Shown one piece after another: positions 12,483 to 24,161 of a stretch of DNA of 64,000 bases. Source of the stretch: Mesostigma viride (taxonomy: Eukaryota > Streptophyta > Mesostigmatophyceae > Mesostigmatales > Mesostigmataceae); contig RPFO01000448.1 of NCBI GenBank assembly GCA_009746045.1, forward strand, positions 832,501 to 896,500, given 5' to 3'. The translations under genes were made by a program, and so were the position numbers. The notes under the pieces are model-generated. The model ran no database searches. It was given only the letters and a program-made list of their open reading frames with translations, and was not told where the DNA came from. Each line of letters opens with the position of its first letter. Position 1 is the stretch's first letter.

Positions 12483-13675
12483 AGAGCTTGTCTAGCTGTC
12501 ACTTGTCAGTATCCTATCTCTGCTTTGAGGGGGGCCCAAGAAATAAGTTGCCTCTATGTTGGCCAGTTTGGGGGGGCACGTTCGCTGCATCCTATGGGAG
12601 CCCTGGCTCACCGCACTACGTTTTGACAACATCAACTATGGCTACACGTAATTCTATGCGTCAGGTTATTCCCAGCTTAGCTCCGATTGCTACATAAGAA
12701 ATGAGCACTTAGCCTAGCAAGTCAAATATTGCGAATGCTCACCTCTTATTCCACACGTAGGTTGATACTGTGTACCAGCCGATGATTGCACTTTTCGTTG
12801 AGCTCTGGTATGCAAGGCCATGATTGTTGCCAAACAGCCACTTGCACACTTCCTGCTGTATTAGATGCCATGACCCACACAGGTACCTGGCATTTCGATT
12901 CGTGGATGGTGCAGTGAAAAAGTGTGTGCGTGGCCACAAGTGTAGACCGTTGAACGCACCATGGGACTTCAGAGATGACAAAGTTGTGGGCAAGTACTGC
13001 AGCATTTGAACTCCTACCAGGCAGCAACATTGCTGGCTTACTACCATCTTTAAGTTCAGATGGGAGACAAGCCACGCGCTCTTTGTTGTAGTCCCAAATG
13101 TGTGATGGGAAGGCTTATGCCGCGTGCGTGCCTGTGTTTATTACAGACCGGCCGGGGCCCCCCTTTATCTTGGAAGTTGCCTTCCTCAGTGACTGTCAAC
13201 TGCTTGCGCTCGATTGCTGGCTATTTGGACTGGTCTTCACCATCAGCCGCTTGTTTTTGCTGCACCCCGTGTACCATCTCAGCATGCCATCCACCATCCC
13301 AGCATGTCATGCAATCTCATTCTGCTGTTAATTTGCTTTCTGTTAATTGCGCAGAGAATGTGGACTCCCTGGTGGCGGAATATACGGGACTGGAGAATGC
13401 AAGTTTTTCCAATGAATCACACATGGGATTTCAGCCTATTGGAATCCCAACCCGGTAGAATCTCGATCCAGGTATATCTAGGTGTTATCACTTGAGCACT
13501 ATCATTATTTGTTTACTACAATTTATTTATTACTTAGCACCATCTACTTATTTAAATTAATGTGAGGGCTAATTGTATCGTGGTGTTCGGTTTGGTGCAT
13601 GGTTATCGTAACTGTACATAAATCATCATACATAACTATTTTTTTTCGATCTGGCCTGCGCTGGTTATTGTCTCT
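12483..13675. other. no recognised gene
   Basis: Short open frames occur on both strands, but none resembles a known protein or has a convincing exon structure. It may hold the last exon or 3' UTR of epsilon-tubulin. Confidence 0.5.
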
Positions 13676-13680
13676 TTGAT

Positions 13681-14050
13681 CATTCATTCATTCACTCACG
13701 CACTCACTCACTCACTCACCCACCCACCCACCCACCCACCCACCCACCCACCCACCCACCCACCCACCCACCCACCCACCCACCCACCCACCCACCCACC
13801 CACCCACCCACGGTCCACCCACCCACCCACCCACCCACCCACCCACCCACCCACCCACCCACCCACCCACCCACCCACCCACCCACCCACCCACCCACCC
13901 ACCCACCCACCCACCCACCCACCCACCCACCCACCCACCCACTCACTCACTCACTCACTCACTCACTCACTCACTCACTCACTCACTCACTCACTCACTC
14001 ATTCATTCATTCGTTCGTTCGTTCGTTCATTCATTCATTCATTCATTCAT
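13681..14050. repeat. compound tetranucleotide tract (CACT)n-(CACC)n-(CACT)n-(ATTC)n
   Basis: CACT repeats pass into about 230 bases of CACC/CCAC with one GGTC interruption near 13812, then CACT, then ATTC/GTTC. The transitions by single-base change indicate replication slippage spreading variants along the tract. The open frames here (Pro-Thr-His or Gly-Trp-Val runs) are repeat artefacts. Confidence 0.97.
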
Positions 14051-14261
14051 TATCCTGTAGCTCGACTGCGTCATGTCGGTATACCAACAAAGGAACCTTC
14101 AACCCCTGTACACAATGAGAAGGAGGCCGGAAGGGCGCCCTAGCTTCTCTCACTGCCCTCAGTGGGCAGGCCCACATAGCGCTCTCTCCGGATCATGGTG
14201 CGGGCGCAACTAGCTGTACGTACGTGGGTGCATTCTTCGGCGAAGCAAAATTAATTAATTA

Positions 14262-14790
14262 ATTAGACTCGTGCTCCCGTTGGGGAATCACGGAGCATTA
14301 ACCCCGATGGATGGATGGATGGACGGGGACACGCAATCCTACCGGTCTAATCTATCTACAACATCAAGCCAACTCTAGTCTAAGTTCTCTACGCTATGGG
14401 GCCTGTCTGGCATGCTTCCCGCGTGTTTAATTGCAAACGCGGGCGCTTCCTCACGGGGGGGGGTTCGTTGTCCTCTATGACCTGGGCCCACTTGGCCTTG
14501 TCCATCATCTTGTTCCAAATCACGGAGAGGCCTACGCCCCCCATATCCTCTACTAGCTGTTCTTTGAAGGTGCAAGCGTAGCAGAAACGTTGCAGGCGTA
14601 GGTATACGTGGCGGATCAATGCAGCAAGGCGCTGCCCCATGGGCCAGAGCCCACAGAGAAGCTTGGAACACATTCAGGGGCGGGCGCGCCAGATTGGGAG
14701 AATAAAAAGGGGCCTCTCCCAGAGCCTGCCGGGTTTTAGGGGCACACCCATGGTTCGCCCACAAACCCCAATTAGTTGTCTTACTTAATA
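14262..14790 (-). mobile_element. 3' end fragment of a LINE (non-LTR retrotransposon)
   Basis: Minus-strand ORF 14673-14389 ends a protein with RHVYLRLQRFCYACTFKEQL and VIWNKMMDKAKWAQVIEDNE. The last stretch matches in spacing the C-terminal end of the LINE at 38-40.5 kb (LAWTAMQDKRRWKTIVQAD). Downstream comes a short 3' UTR containing CTCCCGTTGGGGAATCACGG in plus-strand reading, then a (TTAA)n tail at 14252-14266. Sequence around 14715-14755 (GGGTTTTAGGGGCACACCCA) is also found, diverged, at 41725-41765. It is 5' truncated, as is usual for LINEs. Confidence 0.7.
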
Positions 14791-14806
14791 AATAGCTAGA
14801 TAGAGT

Positions 14807-17800
14807 TTAACCCGTGTTTTTTTACAACGCGATACATCGCGTTGTAGGGTTAGAACGCGATGTATCGCGTTGTAATCTGACACGTGGCAAACCTATTAAA
14901 CATGCGATTTTTGGTCTGAAACTTTCAAAATAGGTCAGAAACATCTCATAGAATTCAAGAAAAAATCCTGGTATTTTTGGTATTTTTTTTGTGACAGCTG
15001 CAAACAAATATGTACCACTGAAATCAGGCATTTTTGCGGGACGAAGGTGAAGACGGCGGCGATGGCGGCAGGTAGATCTCGCCAGTTTTCGCGCGAATTT
15101 CAGTGGCTGTTGGGTAGCACGACCATGATGATGCGTTCAAAGGTTGATAATTAGGTTTCTACGAGTTTGTTGAGGTACTGGGGCAAAGGAAATCGGGGTT
15201 CTTTGAACGGAGTTTCTTCTATACGTGAATGCGGGAACAAGAGGCCGCTGGATGAGCGGCTTATAGGTCGTAGTGTTTACTCGTAGCTGTTTAGCTAGAG
15301 CTTTTGTGATTAGTAGATGCAATATAGTGCATGGTTGAAAAATGAATTAAATAAAATGTGCGTTCCGCGCTTGGGTTGATTATACCCGGGCGGAACGGGG
15401 CGTGAGGTGCAGTGCCCCTGAAAAGAACAACCTACGCATTATTTAATACTAGCCGTGCAGATTCGGGATATTATACCCCCGGTCTGTACGGTTAGCGTCT
15501 TACTAGCATCCACTAAACATAAGGGTTTAATGACGTCAGTTAGCTAGGGATAAGGGAGGTTTTGCGACTAAAAGCCGCTCTGGCTGGTTTTGTCGGCCTC
15601 TTTCTTTGCTCGTTGTCGTTGCGGCGGCAGCCGCAGCTATGGGTGCTGCGGAGCAAAATCCCAAAAGCACTGGTTGCACTGGCCACTTGGCCAGTGGTGA
15701 GACTTCCAGTTGTTAACCGGCCAGGCGTAGTTCCTCGCCCGGTTAACTAAAAGAAAAGAAAATGATTACCTCCGGTCCGCACCTTTTCCCCAGCTTGGGG
15801 TCTTTGGTGGGCCGGATGCCGTGACAGGTGCTCAACTGTCGCTTGGTCGGCCCAGTGCGCGAGCTGGTGCTCCGTACCTGGGGATGCTTGCACCCCGGGT
15901 TGGAGCCGGATGGCTGGCACTGGCGACCCGTGTCTCGGTCCGCGGCCTGCGGCTTTTTCTTCGGAAATTGCTGCTGGCCAGCAAACTTTGCAATTGCCTT
16001 CCGCCGAGGGGGGGGGGTTGGGGCTGGGGACGGCGATGGGAAAAGCGCCTAAGCTAGAAATTTTTTCCCCACGCATAGAAACCTCGGGGGGAATGCGGTC
16101 TTGGCTGAACGGACTCTCGTTCAGCCAGGTGCCTGGGGCTGTGGCCTCGGGCATCCGGGCTGGCGGGGCCTGGGCTAGGTCCACGTTTTTTCTCGAAGCA
16201 CCCCGGGTCTATGGGGAGACGGCCATAGCGGTACCGACTCGGGGCCCCGAGAGGGGTCATGATAGGCTGGCCGTGCGCAATCGCAGTGCAAATGCGCTGG
16301 GCCTTTTTGGGCCTGGCCATGCATCCACAGCCGCCGGGCACACGCCTCCCGATGTGGGGGGGCTCCCGTTTTGCGGCAGGGCGGTCACTTGTGACAACGA
16401 GCAAGGTGGAGTGCGGCTTCAAGGGAAAGCTGGCCAGGGCGGGGGTGATTGGGCAACGTACTTCATGAAGGGCCTTGAACGGCGTGCCTCCGGGCATGTC
16501 AATTAGTGTCACATGTATGCTTCCACTTATTGTTTTAATGAAGATGCTGGTTTTTGTGGGAGCTACGTGGGACATGAATCGGGGTTCTTTGAACGGAGTT
16601 TCTTCTATACGTGAATGCGGGAACAAGAGGCCGCTGGATGAGCGGCTTATAGGTCGTAGTGTTTACTCGTAGCTGTTTGGCTAGAGCTTTTGTGATTAGT
16701 AGATGCAATATAGTGCATGGTTGAAAAATGAATTAAATAAAATGTGCGTTCCGCGCTTGGGTTGATTATACCCGGGCGGAACGGGGCGTGAGGTGCAGTG
16801 CCCCTGAAAAGAACAACCTACGCATTATTTAATACTAGCCGTGCAGATTCGGGATATTCTACCCCCGGTCTGTACGGTTAGCGTCTTACTAGCATCCACT
16901 AAACATAAGGGTTTAATGACGTCAGTTAGCTAGGGATAAGGGAGGTTTTGCGACTAAAAGCCGCTCTGGCTGGTTTTGTCGGCCTCTTTCTTTGCTCCCC
17001 ACCCACCCACCCGTGTCTTGGTTGCCTCTAGGGCAACGTACTTCATGAAGGGCCTTGAACGGCGTGCCTCCGGGCATGTCAATTAGTGTCACATGTATGC
17101 TTCCACTTATTGTTTTAATGAAGATGCTGGTTTTTGTGCCAGGAGCTACGTGGGACATGAACGTAGTTTTTTCCAGTTTCTCACCCAACTTTCATGCGGA
17201 AAACCTGGAAACCGGCATACATATTATTACGTCAAGACTCTGGTCTGCTGCGGCACCATGCTTGGTATTTCCATGGTGTTTCGACTTCTTAACACATGTT
17301 TATTCATTCCGAACGCCCGGACTCTCGGCTAAACCGAGATTTGTGCAGACTTTTATTGGGTAGCTCCGGGCATGATGGTGCCTGCAAATAGCGTAAGGCG
17401 TGACCGTGGCTATTGCTACGGTATGCTGTATTTTCCTGGAAATGGCCTCTGCCACCGGCTCAATAGTGCTTGCAGGCGTAAGTATATCGTGTTTCTACCT
17501 AGTTTCTGCCAGTTTTCCACTTATTTCTACCGACCTCTGCCCAGCCTCTCTAAGACCGCCATCCTACTCGACGTTGCTTGCATGTCAGCCATAGCAGGTT
17601 GCAGTTGTGCAGTATTTAGGTGCTGTATATGTCGTCAAGCCGTGCATATATCGTGAGGATTGGATGTTGATGGTTTATGCTGCGTTGATTGTGCAAGAAG
17701 ATCAGCTAGGTGCCCATAATCATGGTGTATAATCATGTGTTGTTAGCATCTTGCCACCATTTGCTAGCATGCATTCCAGCGTCATCTTTGCCTGCATGTG

Positions 17801-18532
17801 AGCTCATGGATCACTCAACCTATCCAAGCCTTGCATTACACGTGCCTCTTTCTTTCAGTATTGCACGCGTTATGGAATGAAAACCCAACACCTCCGTTCC
17901 CACGAGGCATGTGCTCAACACGTTGTGAGAGTGGATCAGTGATGCTTTTGCTATGGCTGCCTGATTCAGTCATATTAGGTAATCCAGTCATGATGTTTGA
18001 TGCATGTTTGATGCAGTATAACTTATACAACACCTATTTTCAACGTTTTGACCCTCCAAGCTCACTATGGCCCCGTTTATGGGGCTCGTGTCGTTGCGTA
18101 ATGTTGTGAAGGGCTCTCATGTTTCCCACTGCGTTGTACTGCGTTGTAATTGTGATGCTAATGAAAAATAGCTCCAGTGGCCCAATGGGCCTGAGTTTTG
18201 TTTCACAGAGCCTGCATATGTTGCCCATGCATAGCTCGTGCAAGAAGCCAGATTTTTTTCATGAACCATTTGTGAATAAGCACATGACTTGTGACCTAGG
18301 GTCAAGAAATCGCGGTCATGGTCAGACCCCCCTGTATTCAAACCAGTGTATCTCTCTAATGAATAAGCATTTTGTAGGTCTGAGTAGCTCAAAAAATCCT
18401 TTGATTTATGGGCATTCAGGAAAGTATATACATGACCATGAAAAAAAAAATTCCTTAGGTGCTATAGATACGCGTTCTAAAAAAAGCTTACAACGCTATA
18501 TATCGCGTTCTAATTAAAAAAACACGGGTTAA
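14807..18532. mobile_element. piggyBac-like DNA transposon, apparently non-autonomous
   Basis: Both ends carry TTAA followed by inverted termini: TTAACCCGTGTTTTTTTA at 14807 and its reverse complement ending at 18532. A TTAA target duplication plus a CCC-starting terminal inverted repeat is the signature of the piggyBac superfamily. Subterminal palindromes built on AACGCGATACATCGCGTT lie at 14824-14873, with related degenerate copies at 18471-18513. The element proper is 14811-18528 (3,718 bp). No DDD transposase was recognised; interior ORFs are short and unfamiliar. A second, different element is nested at 15191-17161. The TIR match is clear by eye; the assignment to piggyBac is inference from the termini alone. 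Confidence 0.7.
15191..17161 (+). mobile_element. split-direct-repeat element, copy 1 (PAT/Kangaroo/TOC1-like layout)
   Basis: Layout A1-internal-B1-A2-linker-B2. A1 is 15191-15611 and A2 is 16577-16997 (both 421 bp, only a few mismatches). B1 is 16451-16578 and B2 is 17031-17161 (same sequence, one 3-bp indel). The internal part is 15612-16450; the linker 16998-17030 is C-rich with CCCACCCACCCACCC. B1 and A2 abut with a 2-bp overlap (AA). This arrangement is known from DIRS-order retrotransposons of the PAT/Kangaroo type and from Chlamydomonas TOC1. No reverse transcriptase or tyrosine recombinase is visible, so the copy would depend on enzymes from elsewhere. It shares structure and sequence with the element at 51574-53667. 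Confidence 0.75.
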
Positions 18533-20885
18533 TACAATACGTTAGTTGGCTATCAGGCGCATGACACATATTATCGATTGGTATATCAGTCGAGACAACA
18601 ATTGGTATATATGAAGTGTGACAACTATGCCTGGACGCATGGCGATCCAACGCCGTGGAAGAGTAGGATAGTTGTCTGAGAGGAAAGACGATTGGGAAAT
18701 CAGTCGCTATTTGTAGCTCTATAGTGCATTGCATGCATTCAAGCCAGGGCATGTATGTGCTTGGCTGTCTCGATAACACACTATAGCTGCCGGCAGCATT
18801 CATGACTGGTCAGTGAATTGGATTGGAACATAACTCCGTTGGGAGTATATGTAGCACATATCCCTGCGAAGGGGCATATGGCTTTTAATACACTCTGGGC
18901 TACTTCCTGCAAGGGTAGGGTGTAAACTACACCTGCTCTGGATGCACTAAGTGCACCTGCACGTACACCACTATGACTATCCTAGCACCTGACCATGCAG
19001 TGAACATTAGGTTTAGGGGTGAGACCCATGCATGCATGTGGTACATCGTCGAGGCAAGCAGAAATGGTATACTAATTAATTAATTAGTCTCGAAATAGTA
19101 TAGTTATGCAGAAATATATACAGTATAGAAAATGCTGCCTAGCACCGGGATCGCCAAAAAACGCGAAACTTCTATAGCTCAACTGCTCAAGCAAGGCTCG
19201 AACTAGGACCTCTGGCATAGATTCTGTGGCTATATGCATGGGTCTCCTGAGATCCGTAGGCATCCCAAGCTACAGTTCAACTGCATAAAAACTCATTATC
19301 GGATAGTTGTGCCAGCAATTTGGAAATTGTGCTGTACATACTGCGTGGGCTAGTGGTTCGTATACTACACACCTGTTGCATGCGCTACTTTTATATTGAA
19401 CTTTGCTGGCAGGGATTGATGTCATCCTGGCCCAGTACTTGTGAGGCAGCCAAGTCATGCATGGTTGAGTGCAACTAGTATTGTAGCGCAAGGCGGGGTG
19501 ATTACTCTAGTATTAGCAAGGGGAACATTACCAATAACGCCTCAACTTCTCAACAGTTCCGCCAACTGCCCTCAGCCCAGGTGTGGCAGCCCAGGTGGGC
19601 CAGGAATTCGAAGAAGATGAACAGCGCAGTAGGGAGATTAGTCCCCCTCCCGCGCTCAAGCCTAGGCGACACGGTCATCAGTACCTGCCTACTCGGACTT
19701 GAGCTGCTGCCAACACAGAAGCTGTTTTTTACAACTGCGACCAAAGGAGGGGCGGGGGGTATTCTAGAACAGGACCAACGTTACCAACGTTTATACCCAA
19801 CTTTTCAAGCGCTCTCACTTCTCTGGGCCATTAGCGACCCACATATCCACCTGTGGCGTTGATCTCTGCCGGCCGGCTGTACCTAGCCGTTGGTCAGTGC
19901 GGGCTCGGCATTACCTACGTGGAGATTTAATTACGGCTCGGCCTGTGGTCCATCTCACTCCTGGTAATGTACGCAATACCTGTCCGGTTCTATCATGGCG
20001 TCCCTAGTTTACACAGGCTCATACGGCACGCTGCTTGCCACCAAGCAAGCTTGGGCCTCCAAACCCGGGCATTGCCATCTTCGGTAATAATCCGGCCAAG
20101 ATACCGAACATCTTTGTAGGCGGGGCAGGGCTGTCCTAAGAAAGTGTCCCCCCACCTCATCCTCCGTCAACTTCAAGCTTCTTTGGCGTGGCTAAAATGA
20201 TATTTGACTCCTTCACATGGCCAGAGCTAACGTCACCGCAGAACTCTTGGTACTTAATACACAACGGAAGTGTTGTACAGCGAACGATTTCGGGCCTACG
20301 CTGATTGTCTATTGATATAACGAACGCAATATGCGCGTTAATTCAGCCCGAAAGCATTCGATTCGCCTACGGCAAGTCGTGCCATGCCAACCACACGCCA
20401 TTTCCCAAACTGGGCAAGAACAGCCACGTAACCAGCTCGGGAACTGTTGGGCACTGGGCTCCGGCTGGATCTGGTGCGTGGGTGGCTGGTGCAGTACGCA
20501 ATTGCGAGTTGCGACGTGCAGGCTTCTGCTGGAGGTCACGTGTCACGTCATGGCTCGGCGTATGCGCGTGGTGCCCGGGAATTTTGTGTGAGGTGTGTGT
20601 TCCCGCCATCTTTTAAGAAGTGGGTTTCCCGCGCGCGCACATATGAAGTACGGACTTTCCCGCTCCACCTTCTGTGCGTCGGCAACACGCGGAAAGCCAT
20701 CGCCATCGTTGGACTCGCTATCTTATTGCTGTCGAAGGATCGGACAATCAAAGCAGCAGATCACCCCTCTGCGAAGGCTACCGAGCCCTGTGAAATTGAG
20801 GTTAATTCGCGTTATCTAGCGGAGCAAGCTGCTGCAATTAAAAAGTACTTTTTGTCGTGGGAGATTGCTGTGCACACCGCCTGCG
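18533..20885. other. no recognised gene; repeat remnants
   Basis: CTCCGTTGGGAG and ATGTAGCACAT near 18835-18865 match the 3' end of the LINE at 38041-38075, so a small LINE remnant is present. A short TTAATTAATTAA run lies at 19075-19086. Around 19560-20300 no exon is evident. The stretch before 20886 may hold the promoter and 5' UTR of the zinc-finger gene. Confidence 0.5.
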
Positions 20886-23800
20886 ATGAGTCAGAGCGAG
20901 TACGAGCAGATGAGGGAGGCCCGGATTCGGGAAAACCAGGAGCGGCTTCGCGATTTGAACATGCCAGTTTTAACACAGGCATTTCGGGCGATTAAACCTA
21001 GACCACCCATGCCTCCCAAATTGAAAGCAGAAGTTAAAAACGTCGCAGGAGAAGAAATTCGGCGCTCGTCACGCGTGGCTGGAGTACCTCCCGTTCGGTA
21101 CTCCGACGACGTGATTGAGCTGCAAGATAAATTAGATTGCTCAGAGAGTTTGCCGAGAAACGACGTCACTGTGCAGCGTGCGCCACGCGTCGGAGCCTGG
21201 GCTGGGCAAGCGAGCTATCAATTGCCGACTTTGTACATTGACGGGGTGGCCGTCGAGCGGGTACGTCGAAAGCGTGAGCATGATGGGCGCGCATTGACGA
21301 GTGTTTCCCGTCAGCCAAGTACAGTTGTTCCCAGGTGTCGTTCGGCATGTATACCCGTGTTCAGGACAATGTCTGTGCTTCCATTCGCGACGTTAAGGTA
21401 GAAATGTGCTCTCTGCAGTCCTCCAGCGCCCGAGGGCCCTGAATTGGGACTTATTCTTCCAAAAGACCTGTATGATTCCAAGAGAGGATGACATACCCAA
21501 CTCTCTGGAACTGTGTATTCCATAAGTTGCCATCATCCAAAGGTGGGCGGGTCCCGATTTAAGGCATGGCCCGTATATCTTTCTCTTTTATCTCGTTCGC
21601 AGGGCAAACCGCTTGCTTTGCCAATCTCCACAGGTGCGCATTACCTGCGATTCATTACGTGTCAACGCTTACCCTCAACAATGTAGAATGCGGAATAGAC
21701 TTGGTCAACACACAGTGAAAAGTGTTGCGCACTCAAAGTGTGTATCCTGTTTTCCGTGGCCAGTACACGGAAGTTTGGCCATGTTGCTTGCTGCGTGGGG
21801 AGCCAAGGGGCCCAGGCTGTACCATCTCTCTTAACAAGCCCTGCAGACAGTGCTTGCATGCAACTATCCAAGATCCCTATCTGATGCCAAGATCTTTGCC
21901 ATTAATCAACTGACAAAGTAGCTGCGTTTGCTCGCGTATGAACCATGCCTCTCCTGCGCGCTGTTTAGTGCCGCCACTTCAACTTGTTATTGCCACCACG
22001 GCAATAGCAAATCGCTTCATGGAAGGCAGCAGTGGTCATCAGCTTTCATTTGATTCAATAGACTAGCTAGGGGTAGGCCAACGGCGGGCCTAATAGCTCA
22101 CCATCATGAATGTTATGTTAATGCCTCCATCCCAACATAGGGAGACCTCTGGTGGGAGCTGCTGTCATGCTGGCACCTGCCCACCCCTTTATTCAGAAAT
22201 GGTTTCCCACGAAGAGAGAAAAGGGGAGTCTCTGGGGCCCCTTTCGTTGTCCAACAAACTGGGATGGAAAGCAATCTGGTGTTGTTGTGCTCCTCGACTC
22301 CCCGACGGGAGCACGTTACTAATCGATGAATTAATTAGTTCCCACGAAATCCGTTGTGGAAGGCAACTTTTGAGATCCCAAGATGGATAGCTCCATGCTG
22401 TTGGCAGCATAGGGACAGCCGACCAAAGAACAATCCATGCTCACTTGCCGCTGGCAGAATAGATGCCACCTGTCGTGTTGCTGCTGGCGGGACACCACCG
22501 CTGGGGTAGCGTGGCCAGGTCTGGACTGGTGTGGACAGTGTTGAGCCTCCAAATAGCAATATGAGCATATGCAGGATTACAGTGTTTTAGTGACATCATC
22601 TCCATAAATCAATGGCCCTTTCTTCAATTAATCTGCCAGACAGTCGCATATGTCACCCTCAAGAGCTATTGCTCGACTTCCCACACAGGGTCGCTCATGC
22701 ATGCCGTACCCACGTACTCATCTTTTCTAACCCTCCCATCTCGTCTCCCTTCTTGTCCTCTCTTTGCCTCGCTTGCCTACACCTCCCCTTGCCTCGAACC
22801 TACTCGCCTTTGGCTCTCTATCCTCGCCCCGCCTACACACCCTCTTGCCTTGTGTCAGAACAAGAGCTGCCACGTGTGCACCCAGTGCGACGCCTCATGG
22901 CGGGGCAACTTCCCCCCCCCCTTGGGCTGCTCCACTTGCCGCCTGGTCTGGTGCTCGCGCTGCCTCTTCCACATCAACGGCGCGGCCACGATGGAGGAGG
23001 TGGACTCGTGGATACAGGACAAGCAGGCCACGGGGAGGTACGGACGCAAGCATGCAGGATGATTGGGGGCCAGGGTTGCCAGCACTAGCTTGTACTCTGA
23101 TGTGCCCGGCTGCATGGGTTCACCCAGCCTCTAAGGTGCAGTTGCACTCCCCTTCTAAAGACCCACAGCAACTGAGTGGGCCTCGGTTCCTTTAGTTTAG
23201 GTACGTATTCCATGCTTAGTTCCATGTGTTTGTGTACTAGTAAATAGTTTTCACTTGGTACTGAAAGCATTAGCTGGCCCAATTGACAAAGTTTGGTGCA
23301 CCTTATGGTTTCTCTTCCCCAATGGATTGCTAGCTACCTCAGGGTCCGTGCTGCACTCTGCGGCTGCTGCCACGCTCGTTCATGGAAAAAAAGAGTTTGT
23401 GCTGCAACCAGTACATATCTGGTAGCTTGTTGGGACCATCGCACCAGGACCCCTCCACTTAGATGTTGGTGACGTGTAACAACCATCGCGTGTTCTGCGG
23501 CATGGCAAACATGCCGCTTCGGGCCGCAGAGCCCACATTGGATACTACTAGGTTGTATCACTAGGTAGGTTATTAGATAGGATTCCCCTGCTCCCACCCG
23601 CCATCCACTCATTGATCCATTTCTCCATCCCTTCCCTTGGGGAATTATGCCCACGTGACGCAGTCCCATGCTTTGATTAGTAAACAGGTACATTAGCACT
23701 ATATATGGGTTAGAAACTAACATGTGAGATGGCATACGCAATTATGATTATGGAACTGGTAGAGTGACCAGGAAGCCTGCTGTGTTCCTTTTTTAAAAAA

Positions 23801-24161
23801 ATGCTGGCCATCGCGCTACCTGGTAGTCTGCTTGGAAATCATCCCTTCTGTGCAACGTTCATAAAAGTATCAGGCATTATAGACAATTTGCTTCTCTGGG
23901 TTCAACAACTTGCTTCTTGGTCTATATGTGCTGCCCTGCACGTGTCTGTGTGGATACGATGATTCGCGCCATGCATGGCCTCCTTGCAGCTGGCGGTGCC
24001 TCAAGTGCCTAGGCATGTGCGCATGTGATGATGACTCTACTAAGGGCCTCTCAAAGATCGACCGGCATAAAGTGAGGGGTTGGGTGGGCGTGACAGGCGG
24101 TTTTGCCAGCCATCCTGCCCGCCGTGCCACCAAACGAACGCGCCTTTTACAGGAAGACTGA
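20886..24161 (+). CDS. CDCA7-like four-CXXC zinc-finger protein (partly resolved)
   Basis: The proposed start ATG at 20886 opens a basic, coiled-coil-prone N-terminus (SEYEQMREARIRENQERL) followed by a RRSSRVAG patch, up to a GTACGT donor after 21260. A possible small exon is 21335-21397 (phase 0 at both ends). The finger is on two exons whose phases fit: 22859-23037 (CHVC, QC, CSTC, CSRC) and 23990 onward (CLKC, then CAC). Four CXXC pairs with this spacing and the tryptophan before the fourth pair resemble zf-4CXXC_R1, the CDCA7 finger, which in animals and plants partners the HELLS/DDM1 remodeller in DNA-methylation control. The frame ends at a stop at 24159-24161, or splices at GTGAGG after 24071. 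Exons between 21398 and 22858 are not established. A LINE tail lies in the intron. That the N-terminal and finger exons form one gene is inference. Confidence 0.55.
22283..22345 (+). mobile_element. LINE 3' tail fragment
   Basis: Contains GACTCCCCGACGGGAGCACG then TAATCGATGAATTAATTAG. This is the reverse complement form of the motif at 14265-14300 (CTCGTGCTCCCGTTGGGGAA with a TTAA tail), and so the 3' end of the same LINE type in plus orientation. The 5' extent is not determined. Confidence 0.5.

Noticed and set aside
13676-14143. Open frames of Pro-Thr-His and Gly-Trp-Val repeats
   Set aside because: All frames are open because a tetranucleotide repeat has no stop codon; no flanking coding sequence.
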